DNA of 42,237 bases from positions 1 to 42,237 of the forward strand of contig CAMOCC010000018.1 in assembly GCA_946610035.1 (NCBI GenBank), read 5' to 3'. Origin of the DNA: an uncultured Verrucomicrobiota bacterium. GTDB lineage: Bacteria; Verrucomicrobiota; Kiritimatiellia; RFP12; UBA1067. The notes beneath the pieces were generated by a model that did not search any database, was not told the DNA's origin, and was given only the letters and a program-made list of their open reading frames with translations. The translations under genes and the position numbers were made by a program. Position 1 is the stretch's first letter; every line of letters begins with the position of its first letter. This document shows, in pieces, positions 1 through 8,289 of the stretch.

Positions 1-362
1 CGACATACGAGTCGAATTTCACTCTGGTTCAAAACCGTGAAACCGGAAATGAGGTCACTCCTTACAACCTTACGGTAACCTACTGGGAGTCCGTGCTCGG
101 TGGCGGTTCCTCGACAGACTGGACGATTCAGCCTGGTGCGCGCGTGAAGCTTACGAAGGACACCCGCGTTGGCGCGCTGAACATTCCTGACGCCGCAGAT
201 GTGAAGATCGACCTCAACGGACACAAGCTCACCGTTTCGTCTCTTACGGTTGGCGGTGTAACGATGAAGGGCGAGTACACTTCCGCTACGCTTAGCAGCT
301 GCCTCGTCGGTGAAGGTTCGCTCTCCGTTGCAGGCAAGGCCCTTGTGATCGTAATCCGCTGA
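1..362 (+). CDS. C-terminal end of a secreted beta-solenoid-type protein (5' end outside window)
   Basis: An open frame runs from base 3 of the window to the TGA at 360-362 with no stop, so the gene starts upstream. A GTG at 93 lies mid-frame and is unlikely to be the true start. The visible 119 residues are rich in Thr, Val, Ser and Gly. They include the short pattern DLNGHKLTV, typical of repetitive beta-strand (beta-solenoid) surface proteins, where each turn ends in a hydrophobic strand. The protein ends in a hydrophobic stretch followed by Arg (LVIVIR). No catalytic motif is visible. It is most likely the tail of a large secreted or surface-anchored protein. A hairpin follows the stop. 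The class is supported only by composition and pattern. Confidence 0.6.
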   Translation, partial: TYESNFTLVQNRETGNEVTPYNLTVTYWESVLGGGSSTDWTIQPGARVKLTKDTRVGALNIPDAADVKIDLNGHKLTVSSLTVGGVTMKGEYTSATLSSCLVGEGSLSVAGKALVIVIR

Positions 363-389
363 TATGACGAAATAGTATTCGTGAAAGCC

Positions 390-413
390 GGGTCCGGTGT
401 AAATGCCGGACCC
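390..413 (+). terminator. Hairpin after the beta-solenoid gene
   Basis: A perfect 8-bp stem (GGGTCCGG at 390-397 with CCGGACCC at 406-413) encloses an 8-base loop and is followed by GCTTTG. The T run is weak, so this is a plausible but not classic intrinsic terminator. It separates the first gene from the glucan locus starting at 447. Confidence 0.5.
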
Positions 414-446
414 GCTTTGTAAAGAAATACCCTAGGAACACGCAAA

Positions 447-2351
447 ATGAAGAAAGCATTTACATCTATTGCCGCAGCATCGCTCGCGATGTTCGCCGTC
501 GCGGCGCATGACGAGCTGCTCGGACCCAACGTCTACATCTTCTCGCCCGAGGATTCGCCGGACGAAATCGCAGCGACCGTCGAGAAGGTGTTCAAGCGCC
601 AGCACCACCAGCAGTTCGGAAAGGGGCGCTATGCGTTTCTTTTCAAAAGCGGCGACTACACGAAAGCCGGAACGTTCAACGTCGGCTACTACACCCAGCT
701 CCTCGGCCTCGGAAAGACGCCTCGTGACGTCCGCATCGCCAACGTAAAGACGCCTGCGGCTCTTCCGTCCAACAACGCGACGTGCAACTTCTGGGTCGGC
801 ATCGAGAACATGTCCATCGCCGACCTCGACAACAACGCCGATCCCTACTTCAACTTCCAGTGGGCCGTTTCGCAGGCAGCTCCCGCACGTCGTCTCTACG
901 TCGAGCGCAAGACCGTCTTCGACTGGTTCTTCGGCTGGGCTTCAGGCGGATACGCCGCGGACTGCATGTTCCTTAAGCCCGCGGGCTCCTACGCCCAGCA
1001 GCAGTACTACTACCGCAACAACGAGTTCGCACAGGGCGTGTACGGAATCAACTGGAACCAGGTCATCCAGGGCTGCGTCGGCAACCTCGGCGAAAACGCA
1101 GTTGACGGACCCAAGAAGCCCGTCACCTCAGGTTCGCCGCTCGCCGCCGCGAAGGGAACTTCGAACTGGAAGGACGGCGGATGCACGAGCTTCGTCGAGG
1201 AGACGGACCGCATTCGCGAAAAGCCTTTCCTCTTCCTCGAAGGCGACACGTTCAAGGTGTTCGTCCCCGCCATCCGCCGCAACGCGAAGGGCATAAGCTG
1301 GGGCGCAGGCAAGGCGAACGACGGAATGGGCGAAGGACAGATTCTCGACCTCAGGCGCGACTTCTACATCGCGAAGGAAGGCAAGGACTCCGCGAAGACG
1401 CTCAACGCCGCTCTCGCGTCCGGCAAGAACATCCTCTTCACCCCCGGCATATACCATGTCGAAGAGCCGATAAAGGTTGTCAAGCCGAACACGGTAGTCC
1501 TCGGAATAGGCGAGGCCACGATAGTTCCTGAGAACGCCGATGCCGCGCTGCGCTGCGCGGATGTCGACGGACTCGTCATCGCAGGGCTTATCTTCGACGC
1601 GGAGCGCGCGTCCAAGAGGTTCGTCGTCGCGGGCGCGAAGAAGTCCGTCGTCCGCCATGAAAAGAACCCTGCGTTTCTCATCGACCTCATCTACCGCGTC
1701 GGCGGAACAGGCAAGCCCGGCAAGACGGACGTCTGCCTTGAGATTAACTCCAACGACGCCGTTGTAGACCATACGTGGATATGGCGCGCCGACCACGGCG
1801 ATCACACGGGCTGGACGGCCAACACCTCCAAGAACGGAATCGTCGTAAATGGCGAAGGAGTGACGTGCTACGGACTCTTCGTCGAGCACTTCCAGGAGCA
1901 CGACGTCCTCTGGAACGGCGAAAACGGACGCATGTACTTCCTCCAGAACGAGAAGTGCTACGATCCGCCGGGCAACGCGACCTGGATGTCCCACGGCGGC
2001 AAGAAGAAGGGCTATGCGGCGTACAAGGTTGCGGACGGCGTGAAGCGCCACTACGCTGTCGGACTCGGCGTGTACGACGTCTTCATCAACACGGACGGCA
2101 ACAGCGTCTTCCTCGACGACGCAATCGAAGTGCCCGACACGCCAGGCGTCACGATCGAAAACGCCTGCATCGTCGAAATCGCGAACGGGGACGGTCCGCT
2201 CGTCGGAATCAACCACATCGTCAACGGACGCGGCTACGGAATCCGCACCGGCAAGGACAGCGGCGGCGGGTATGCCGTGCAGCGCGTGACGAAGTACTGC
2301 GACGGCAAGGCCGAGGAGCGACCTGACGCATACGTCAAGAAAGGCAAATGA
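447..2351 (+). CDS. Secreted right-handed beta-helix protein, putative glucan-active enzyme
   Basis: 634 residues. The start ATG at 447 is followed by a typical Sec signal peptide (MKK, then a hydrophobic Ala-rich core, cleavage near AVAA-HDE). The N-terminal part carries LGPNVYIFSPED and GKGRYAFLFKSGDY. The later part has the Pectate_lyase_3-like pattern (KTLNAALASGKNILFTPG followed by regular beta-helix turns) and conserved blocks such as RADHGDHTGW, VEHFQEHDVLWNGENG and YDPP. From memory, actinomycete relatives of this family are often auto-labelled 'adenylyl cyclase', which I consider a misannotation; the fold is a parallel beta-helix as in GH55 and pectate lyases. Its stop overlaps the ATG of the GH81 gene (ATGA), so the two are co-translated and probably act on the same polysaccharide, most likely beta-1,3-glucan. 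The exact activity cannot be read from sequence. Confidence 0.75.
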   Translation: MKKAFTSIAAASLAMFAVAAHDELLGPNVYIFSPEDSPDEIAATVEKVFKRQHHQQFGKGRYAFLFKSGDYTKAGTFNVGYYTQLLGLGKTPRDVRIANVKTPAALPSNNATCNFWVGIENMSIADLDNNADPYFNFQWAVSQAAPARRLYVERKTVFDWFFGWASGGYAADCMFLKPAGSYAQQQYYYRNNEFAQGVYGINWNQVIQGCVGNLGENAVDGPKKPVTSGSPLAAAKGTSNWKDGGCTSFVEETDRIREKPFLFLEGDTFKVFVPAIRRNAKGISWGAGKANDGMGEGQILDLRRDFYIAKEGKDSAKTLNAALASGKNILFTPGIYHVEEPIKVVKPNTVVLGIGEATIVPENADAALRCADVDGLVIAGLIFDAERASKRFVVAGAKKSVVRHEKNPAFLIDLIYRVGGTGKPGKTDVCLEINSNDAVVDHTWIWRADHGDHTGWTANTSKNGIVVNGEGVTCYGLFVEHFQEHDVLWNGENGRMYFLQNEKCYDPPGNATWMSHGGKKKGYAAYKVADGVKRHYAVGLGVYDVFINTDGNSVFLDDAIEVPDTPGVTIENACIVEIANGDGPLVGINHIVNGRGYGIRTGKDSGGGYAVQRVTKYCDGKAEERPDAYVKKGK

Positions 2352-5300
2352 TGAACGGAAAGACCCTTGCGCTGGCAGCGTGCGCGGTCGCTTCGGCGGC
2401 CTGCGCGCAGGAGATCGTGAAGTGCGGAGAAGGCAGCTACGCCTCGTATGCGCCTTGGCGCGTCGCGCGCTCGACGCGGCACTGGGGCGACCAGAGCCGC
2501 ATAATGCAGACGCGTCCGATCTACATGACGGAGCGGCGCAAGGGCGATCCTATTCCGACGAACGACTGGTGGACTGACGCGCTCGTCTCGCGCTGGACGG
2601 GGAATCTCTGGAGCTATCCGGCGAAAGTTCGCATAGGCGCCGACGGTGTGCGCGTCGAGAATCCGTCCTACTGGATCGACAACGGAACGGAGATGAAGTC
2701 CCGTTCCGCGATCGTCGTTTCCGCTGTTGGAGATTTCGCGCCCGAGGCGACGCTCGTCGACGACTGGCACGACTGGGACGTCGAGATGGTGTTGAGGGAA
2801 GAGGGAAGAGGAAATAGGGAAGAGGGAAGTGGGACTAGGGAGATTAAGACGACGCTGGTGCATGGATCTCCGTTTACCTGGATTGAGTCTAAGGGCGTCG
2901 GACTCAAGATTTCGATTGAGAAGGAAGGCGATGCGGAACCGCGCCGCAGCGCCAAGGGCAATGCCGAGATAATTGCCGTAGGAGACGAGCTGTACGGAAT
3001 TTGGCGCGGGAAGCGCGAGGGCGGTGAATGGATCGCCATCGGACTTCTGCCGGACGAGTCCGCGTTTGAAAAGCTCGCGCCGTATGCGACGTCCGTCATC
3101 CGCTCGACGCGCGTCGACTGGAAGTACGACGAGAAGAAGTCCGCGCTGACGACTAAATGGCGCGTGAAGACGGAGGATATTAGGGGGACGGGGAACGGGG
3201 AACGGGGAATGGATCCCGTTGCGCTTCAGGGATTCCAGCCCCACCATCTCAAGAAGACCGTCCCTGATTTCAAGACGATTGACGGACTCGTCTGGCAGAC
3301 TCCTCGCGGGAAGCAGCGCGTAGCCGCGGGCAATTCGCTTTCGATAACGTATACGTTCCCTGGCATGCTTCCTTACTGGGCCGCGCCCGTCGCGGCCGCG
3401 AAGGGGCGGTATGACGAGTCTCTCTTCAGGGATCTGATTTCTGACTACGCTGCACGCGGTGGATTCGGCGGTGATACCTACTGGGGCGGGAAGGGCCTTC
3501 TGCAGATGGCGTTCGCGATGATGGCGGCGCGCGAAATAGGCGACGCAAAGACGTTTCGCGATGCGCACGCGAAGCTGAGGGCAAAGTTCGAGGACTGGTT
3601 GACGTGGGATCCGTCCGAACAGCGTTTCTTCTTCTCGTACGTTCCGAAATGGGGCGGACTTGTCGGCGAAGGGACGAGCTACGACTCGGATGCTTTCAAC
3701 GACCATCACTTCCACTACGGATATTTCACGTATTCTGGCGCGCTCCTCTGCATGGTCGACGAGGATTTCAGGACGAAGTTCGGTCCGATGCTGCGCCTCA
3801 TAGCGAAGGACTACGCCAACTGGGAGCGGGAGTGCGCAGATGCCTCGGGAAGCGGCGTCAACGCGTCGAAGCCGCGTTTTCCGTTCTTCAGGACGTTCGA
3901 TCCGTGGGCGGGACACTCCTTCGCCGGAGGTGTCGGCGACGGAGGCGGCAACGGACAGGAGTCGACGAGCGAGGCTATGCAGGGCTGGGGCGGACTCTAC
4001 CTGCTCGGACTTGCGCTTGGAGACGACGCGATGCGCGACGCGGGCATTTTCGGGTACGTGAGCGAGGCGCGCGGCGTTGCGGAATACTGGTTCGACCGTG
4101 ACCGCGAGAACATCGACTACACGAAGTACAAGCATCCGTACAACTCGAACCTGACGTGCCACGGAGTTGGCTGGTGGACGTATTTCAGCGGCGATCCCGT
4201 GTGGATGCACTCGATCCAGTGGCTTCCCAACACGCCCGCTCTCGACTATCTCAGCGAAGACCTCAAGTTCGCGAAGTGGGACTGGGAGACGATGTGGGCG
4301 ACGAAGGAGATAGGCGGATGGTTCGAGAAGGGCAAGACGCGTGACGGACACGAGACGAACCCCGTCGGCAACGAGTCGCTCGGCAACGTTCTGCTCTCGT
4401 ATCTCCAGCGTCACGATCCAGCGCAGGCGGCGGAGATCTTCGACAAGCTCCGCGCGAAGAAGATGGGCGCGGCGATGAACGCCGACACTGGACACATGAC
4501 ATACTGGGCGACGCACAGCCACCTCACGTACGGCGAGCTGGACTTCTCCGTCAAGGCGGACTATCCGTGCGCAAGGGCGTTCGTGAAGAACGGCAAGCGC
4601 ACGCTGATGGCCTACAACTGCGGCGACGAGCCGCGCAAGGTAAGATTTTTCGGGGCGGACGGGAAGACCGTCGGCGAAATCGTCGCCCAGCCACGCTGCC
4701 TTACTGTCCAAAACCGAAAGCCGGCGGGGGTGCCGAAGATTGATCTTTCAGGTGCGGCGTCCGTCATCCCCAAGGGCGTCGTGATGCGCGATCTGGCGTC
4801 CGGCGCGTCCGCGAAGGCGACGTCTCAGGAGTCAGGCGGACTTTCCGCGGCGAACGCGACAGACGGCGACGACAAGACACGCTGGTCTTCCGCCCATGAC
4901 GACGCCGAGGCGACGCTTACAATTGACCTTGGCGGAGCGGTCGAGCTCTACGGTTCGGAAATCCTCTGGGAGGCGTCGTACGCGGCGAAGTATTTCATAG
5001 AGTATTCGGCGGACGGCGCAAAGTGGTCCGCGATAGGCGGCGAGAGGAATGGATTCGCCGGACTGCAGAAGCTTGACTTCGGCGGCGAGAAGGGACGGTT
5101 CCTCAGGATGCGCGCGAAAGAGAAGGCGACGCAGTACGGCGTGTCGCTGTTCTCGTGGCGCGTGTTCGGAAAGCCGGCAGGCGCGAAGGGTGCGCTCGGC
5201 GCGGCGATCGATGCGGAGAAGGCCGTGCTGAAGGAAGACGTTCCGTGCAGGCTTTCCGCGCGGGCGTGGCTGGGAGGCGAGCGGTTCAGTCCGTGCAAGG

Positions 5301-6085
5301 TCGAATGGTCCAGCGCCGACGGAGAGTTCGACGGCGACATGTTCACTCCGAGGACGAACGGATTCGCGACTGTCGAGGCGAAGATGGACGGGCTTGCGGT
5401 GTCCCGCCGCTTCCCGGTGGAAGAGGCGCTCAGGGCGGTTGCGTTCACGATAGGTCCTAAGGAGGTCGAGATTCCGGTCGGCAAGAGCGTGAAGCTCGCT
5501 CCCGAGGCCAAGGACCAGTTCGGCGGCAAGATGAAGCTCAAGGGCGTGAAGCTCGTGGAGAAGCCGAAGTTCTGTTCGCTGAAGAAGGGCGGACTGCTCG
5601 TCGCGGACAAGGCGGGCGAGGGGACGCTCATGATGTCCATGGCCGGGAGGACGGCGACGATGCGCGTCGTCGCGAAGAGCGTGTCGGAGATCGACCTCGC
5701 GCGGATGGGCGTCGCCAGCGCCTCCTCGCAGGAGAACGGCGGCCTCTCGCCTGAGAATGCGACGGACGGCGATCCGAAGACGCGGTGGGGGAGCGCCCAC
5801 AAGGACGGCGAATGGCTGATGGTGGACCTCAATGACGCCTACAAGGTGACGGACGCCGTGCTCGTCTGGGAGAACGCGAGGGCGGTCGACTACGACATCG
5901 AGGCGAGCGCGGACGGCGAGAAGTGGGTCAAGGCGGCCGAGGTGCGCGGCGGAAAGGGCGGGACGGAGGAGGTCGCGCTCAAGCCGGTTGAGGCGCGGTA
6001 CGTGAGGGTCAGGGGACTCAAGCGCAACACGGGATACGGTATTTCACTCTTCAGTCTATCAATCTACTCAAAGGAGGCAAAATGA
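2348..6085 (+). CDS. Secreted GH81 endo-beta-1,3-glucanase with two F5/8-type C (discoidin) domains
   Basis: 1245 residues with an N-terminal signal peptide (cleavage near ACA-QE, residue 20). The GH81 catalytic region covers roughly residues 50-780: NDWWTDAL near the N-terminus, the DHHFHYGYF block with the presumed general acid Asp452, FDPWAGHS, and NGQESTSEA with Glu538 and Glu542, the usual catalytic base region of GH81. Two discoidin/F5-8C-like domains follow at about 816-940 and 1120-1245, both with N-A-T-D-G-D-x-K-T-R-W. Between them lies a Big/Ig-like linker region. Such C-terminal domains normally bind carbohydrate. The enzyme should cleave internal beta-1,3 bonds in laminarin, curdlan or yeast glucan outside the cell or in the periplasm. 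ATG at 2348 or 2351 are both possible. Two G-rich repeat insertions lie in the coding region (separate entries). Confidence 0.93.
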   Translation: MMNGKTLALAACAVASAACAQEIVKCGEGSYASYAPWRVARSTRHWGDQSRIMQTRPIYMTERRKGDPIPTNDWWTDALVSRWTGNLWSYPAKVRIGADGVRVENPSYWIDNGTEMKSRSAIVVSAVGDFAPEATLVDDWHDWDVEMVLREEGRGNREEGSGTREIKTTLVHGSPFTWIESKGVGLKISIEKEGDAEPRRSAKGNAEIIAVGDELYGIWRGKREGGEWIAIGLLPDESAFEKLAPYATSVIRSTRVDWKYDEKKSALTTKWRVKTEDIRGTGNGERGMDPVALQGFQPHHLKKTVPDFKTIDGLVWQTPRGKQRVAAGNSLSITYTFPGMLPYWAAPVAAAKGRYDESLFRDLISDYAARGGFGGDTYWGGKGLLQMAFAMMAAREIGDAKTFRDAHAKLRAKFEDWLTWDPSEQRFFFSYVPKWGGLVGEGTSYDSDAFNDHHFHYGYFTYSGALLCMVDEDFRTKFGPMLRLIAKDYANWERECADASGSGVNASKPRFPFFRTFDPWAGHSFAGGVGDGGGNGQESTSEAMQGWGGLYLLGLALGDDAMRDAGIFGYVSEARGVAEYWFDRDRENIDYTKYKHPYNSNLTCHGVGWWTYFSGDPVWMHSIQWLPNTPALDYLSEDLKFAKWDWETMWATKEIGGWFEKGKTRDGHETNPVGNESLGNVLLSYLQRHDPAQAAEIFDKLRAKKMGAAMNADTGHMTYWATHSHLTYGELDFSVKADYPCARAFVKNGKRTLMAYNCGDEPRKVRFFGADGKTVGEIVAQPRCLTVQNRKPAGVPKIDLSGAASVIPKGVVMRDLASGASAKATSQESGGLSAANATDGDDKTRWSSAHDDAEATLTIDLGGAVELYGSEILWEASYAAKYFIEYSADGAKWSAIGGERNGFAGLQKLDFGGEKGRFLRMRAKEKATQYGVSLFSWRVFGKPAGAKGALGAAIDAEKAVLKEDVPCRLSARAWLGGERFSPCKVEWSSADGEFDGDMFTPRTNGFATVEAKMDGLAVSRRFPVEEALRAVAFTIGPKEVEIPVGKSVKLAPEAKDQFGGKMKLKGVKLVEKPKFCSLKKGGLLVADKAGEGTLMMSMAGRTATMRVVAKSVSEIDLARMGVASASSQENGGLSPENATDGDPKTRWGSAHKDGEWLMVDLNDAYKVTDAVLVWENARAVDYDIEASADGEKWVKAAEVRGGKGGTEEVALKPVEARYVRVRGLKRNTGYGISLFSLSIYSKEAK
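2794..2842 (+). repeat. GGGAAGAG-type low-complexity repeat inside the GH81 gene
   Basis: The stretch is built from repeated GGGAAGAGG/GGGAAGTGG units and encodes residues of about 149-165 of GH81 as charged, low-complexity peptide (REEGRGNREEG). This composition differs from the flanking glycosidase sequence and resembles interspersed intergenic repeats seen in PVC and cyanobacterial genomes. It keeps the frame. Confidence 0.65.
3182..3213 (+). repeat. GGGGAACG-type short tandem repeat inside the GH81 gene
   Basis: Three imperfect copies of GGGGAACG lie in tandem and encode the peptide RGTGNGERGM at about residues 279-289. Like the repeat at 2794 it is in frame and looks inserted rather than part of the GH81 fold. 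Confidence 0.6.
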
Positions 6086-6415
6086 AGAAGGCGGTTGGGC
6101 GGTGTCGCAGGCCGCGCCCGCGCGACGCCTCCTGGTCGAGCGCAAGTCCGTGTTCGACTGGTTCTGCGGCACAGCGTGTTCCTCGAGGACGCGGTAGAGG
6201 TCCCCGACACGCCCGGCGTGCTGGTCGAGAACGTCTGCATAGTCGAAATCGCGAGGGGCGACGGGCCGATCGTGGGCATCAACCACATCGTAAACGGCAG
6301 GGGCTTTGGCGTCAAGACAGGCAAGGACAGCGGCGGCGGGTACGCCGTGCAGAGGCTCGTCCGCTACTGCAACGGCGAATCCGAGGTCCGTCCCGACGAG
6401 TACAAGAAGAAGTAA
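6082..6415 (+). pseudogene. Internally deleted copy of the 447-2351 beta-helix gene
   Basis: The remnant keeps a good ribosome site (AAGGAGG at 6071-6077) and an ATG at 6082 overlapping the GH81 stop. MKK is followed in another frame, from 6096, by WAVSQAAPARRLLVERK-SVFDWFCG, and then in a third frame, from about 6171, by SVFLEDAVEVPDTPGVLVEN and on to DEYKKK. These three pieces match the start, residues about 139-165, and the last 83 residues of the upstream beta-helix protein. Relative to that gene about 0.4 kb and 1.16 kb are missing, with a frame change at each junction. The rest of the sequence is well conserved, so the paralogue was probably intact not long ago. The ancestral order was beta-helix, GH81, beta-helix. 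Confidence 0.88.
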
Positions 6416-6439
6416 TTTCAAATTCCGCTCACTCCGCAC

Positions 6440-6468
6440 TTGATTTTCGCGCCAAAAAACGGTATCAT
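6440..6468 (+). promoter_or_regulatory. Promoter of the pal-like gene
   Basis: TTGATT (6440-6445) and TATCAT (6463-6468) are separated by 17 bases. The predicted transcript has a leader of about 40 bases carrying AAGGAG at 6501-6506 before the ATG at 6517, so this is a conventional leadered promoter, unlike several others in the window. Confidence 0.6.
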
Positions 6469-6516
6469 ATTAGGCAAACAACCTGTAAAAGATTTCAACA
6501 AAGGAGTAAAGCAAAG

Positions 6517-7122
6517 ATGAAGTTCTCGACGTGCATTGCGGCTTGCGCCGTTTCCATCGCATTCGTCACCACCGGTTGCCGCTACGACAAGGCCTCCGGC
6601 GAGGGTCTCGCCGATTCCGAGTCGGCTGAAGTCGACACCAACGACGCGCTCGACATCAACCCCGACCTCGATGTGAGCAGCGAAGACATCCCCTTCGACG
6701 CCCAGGGCGGTGCGCTCTCCGAGCTTACCGACGCGAACGGGGCCGGCGGCAGCTTCAAGGATCGCGGCTATGCGCTCTGCACCGACGTGAACTTCGCCCC
6801 CGTCTACTTCGGCTTCGACGCGACGACGATCGCCCCCGCCGAGCTCGCGAAGGTCGAGGCGGTCGCCCACCACCTCGCGGAGAATCCTGACCGCGTCGTG
6901 ACGATCGAGGGCAACTGCGACGAGCGCGGCTCCAACGAGTACAACCTCTCCCTCGGCGACGACCGCGCCATCATCATCGGCAACTTTCTCGCGCAGAACG
7001 GCATCGCCCGCGACCGCATGGAGACGGTGAGCCGCGGCGAGACGAATCCCGCAGTCGAGGGCAGCGGAGAGGCTGCGTGGTCGCAGAACCGTCGCGGCGA
7101 GTTCATCATCTGGAAGAAGTAA
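6517..7122 (+). CDS. pal: Pal-like peptidoglycan-associated lipoprotein (OmpA C-terminal domain)
   Basis: 201 residues. A lipoprotein signal ends in the lipobox VTTGC with the lipidated Cys at 21. An acidic linker (residues 25-70) is followed by an OmpA-like domain from about 88, with VYFGFDATTI and the peptidoglycan-binding loop GNCDERGSNEYNLSLGDDRA. This matches the Pal block GHTDERGTxEYNxALGxRRA. The protein should anchor the outer membrane to peptidoglycan as part of a Tol-Pal-type system. No tolA or tolB gene is in the window. The ATG at 6517 is chosen because it gives the signal peptide and follows AAGGAG; the same frame is open further upstream across the pseudogene but carries nothing signal-like. 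The Tat genes follow 9 bp downstream. Confidence 0.85.
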   Translation: MKFSTCIAACAVSIAFVTTGCRYDKASGEGLADSESAEVDTNDALDINPDLDVSSEDIPFDAQGGALSELTDANGAGGSFKDRGYALCTDVNFAPVYFGFDATTIAPAELAKVEAVAHHLAENPDRVVTIEGNCDERGSNEYNLSLGDDRAIIIGNFLAQNGIARDRMETVSRGETNPAVEGSGEAAWSQNRRGEFIIWKK

Positions 7123-7131
7123 GCTTCCGGA

Positions 7132-7515
7132 ATGACGTTAGCGCTAATATTTGACAGCGCAAGCTTCGGCGAGTGGTTCGTACTGCTCGCCGTAGTGCTT
7201 ATTGTGGTGGGGCCCAAGAGGCTTCCGTCCACTGCGCGCAAGCTCGGCGGGTACTACTCGAAGTTCCGCCGGGCGGCCGAGAACTTCAAGCGCCAGATCA
7301 TGGACATGGAGACTGAATTCGACAAGGCGTCCGCAGCGGCGGAGCGCGAGGTCGAAGGGGCCTTCCAGTCGCGAGGGGACGAGTCCAAGGCCGTTCCGCT
7401 CGACATAGAGAACGGCATATCCATCCCTGAGCCGAAGGCCGAAGCCCCAGCCGCCGAAGGTCCTGCAAATGACGCGGCAGGCGCCGAGGGCGCCGCCGAA
7501 AAGAAGGGGGACTGA
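7132..7515 (+). CDS. tatB: Sec-independent translocase TatA/TatB-like subunit
   Basis: 127 residues. One N-terminal membrane segment (FGEWFVLLAVVLIVVG) is followed directly by the hallmark GPKRLP hinge, an amphipathic helix (STARKLGGYYSKFRRAAENF) and a charged, Ala- and Pro-rich tail with no fixed structure. The GPKRLP form is closer to TatB than to TatA (FGxKKLP), but TatA/B assignment by sequence alone is uncertain and one subunit may do both jobs. It lies 6 bp before tatC. TatABC export folded, often cofactor-bearing, proteins carrying twin-arginine signals across the inner membrane. No clear Shine-Dalgarno precedes the ATG. Confidence 0.85.
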   Translation: MTLALIFDSASFGEWFVLLAVVLIVVGPKRLPSTARKLGGYYSKFRRAAENFKRQIMDMETEFDKASAAAEREVEGAFQSRGDESKAVPLDIENGISIPEPKAEAPAAEGPANDAAGAEGAAEKKGD

Positions 7516-7521
7516 TCCGAA

Positions 7522-8289
7522 ATGGCAATACGACTCCTTGAGAATCCCGACGAACGCAACGATCCGCCGCGTCCGCTTCTGGAGCACCTGCTAGCGTTGA
7601 GGGACATGTTCGTCTTCGGCGCGGTTTCCTGGGCCATAGGCGTCGTAATCGCCGGATGCTTCGCGCCGTACATCCTCGAGTTCCTCAAGCGCCCTGCGGA
7701 GCAGTACAAGGACCTCCTCCAGGTTGTCGGCATGACTGCTCCGTTCGACGTTTGGCTGTCGATCGCGGTCTGGGGCGGCACGCTTCTGTCGTTCCCGCTC
7801 GTGACGTTCGCGATACTGCGCTTCGTCTTCCCGGCGCTCACCAAGCGCGAGAAGTTCGTCATTCTCTCCGGGATGACGTTCAGCACGTCGCTCTTCGTAG
7901 CGGGGTCTGTCCTCGCATATCAGCAGACGCTCCCGCTTGTCGTGTACGCGTTCCGCCAGATCGGCGACTGGATGGGCATAAAGCAGTCGATGATAACAAT
8001 CGACACATACATACCCGTCGTGCTAAAGCTGATCGTCGCGTTCGGACTCGTCTTCCAGGTTCCGCTCATCCTCTTCGTCCTCGGATGCTTCGGCATAGTG
8101 ACGAGCGAGGGACTCAGGGCGAAGCGCCGCCTTGCAATCGTCATCTCCTTCATCATGGCGATGATACTCACGCCTCCGGACCCGATGAGCCAGATCATCA
8201 TGGCGATTCCGCTCTGCACCCTCTACGAGATTGCGATCTGGGCGGTGTGGCTCAAGGAGAGGGCTACGTTCGGGAAGAGGCGGACGTGA
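7522..8289 (+). CDS. tatC: Sec-independent translocase TatC
   Basis: 255 residues, the usual length. The N-terminus carries PLLEHLLALRDMFVFGAVSW, the TatC pattern of a cytoplasmic E-H-L-x-E/A-L-R motif leading into the first membrane helix. About six membrane segments follow, with the conserved FGLVFQVPLILFVLG block and the closing LTPPDPMSQIIMAIPLCTLYE, a TatC signature. TatC is the receptor for twin-arginine signal peptides. Its stop overlaps the GTG start of the trkH-like gene by 4 bp. Confidence 0.95.
   Translation: MAIRLLENPDERNDPPRPLLEHLLALRDMFVFGAVSWAIGVVIAGCFAPYILEFLKRPAEQYKDLLQVVGMTAPFDVWLSIAVWGGTLLSFPLVTFAILRFVFPALTKREKFVILSGMTFSTSLFVAGSVLAYQQTLPLVVYAFRQIGDWMGIKQSMITIDTYIPVVLKLIVAFGLVFQVPLILFVLGCFGIVTSEGLRAKRRLAIVISFIMAMILTPPDPMSQIIMAIPLCTLYEIAIWAVWLKERATFGKRRT

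Noticed and set aside
2234-4711. 825-codon open frame on the minus strand opposite GH81
   Set aside because: It is antisense to clear GH81 motifs, is Arg-, Leu- and Val-rich with no domain, and arises from the high GC content and lack of stops.
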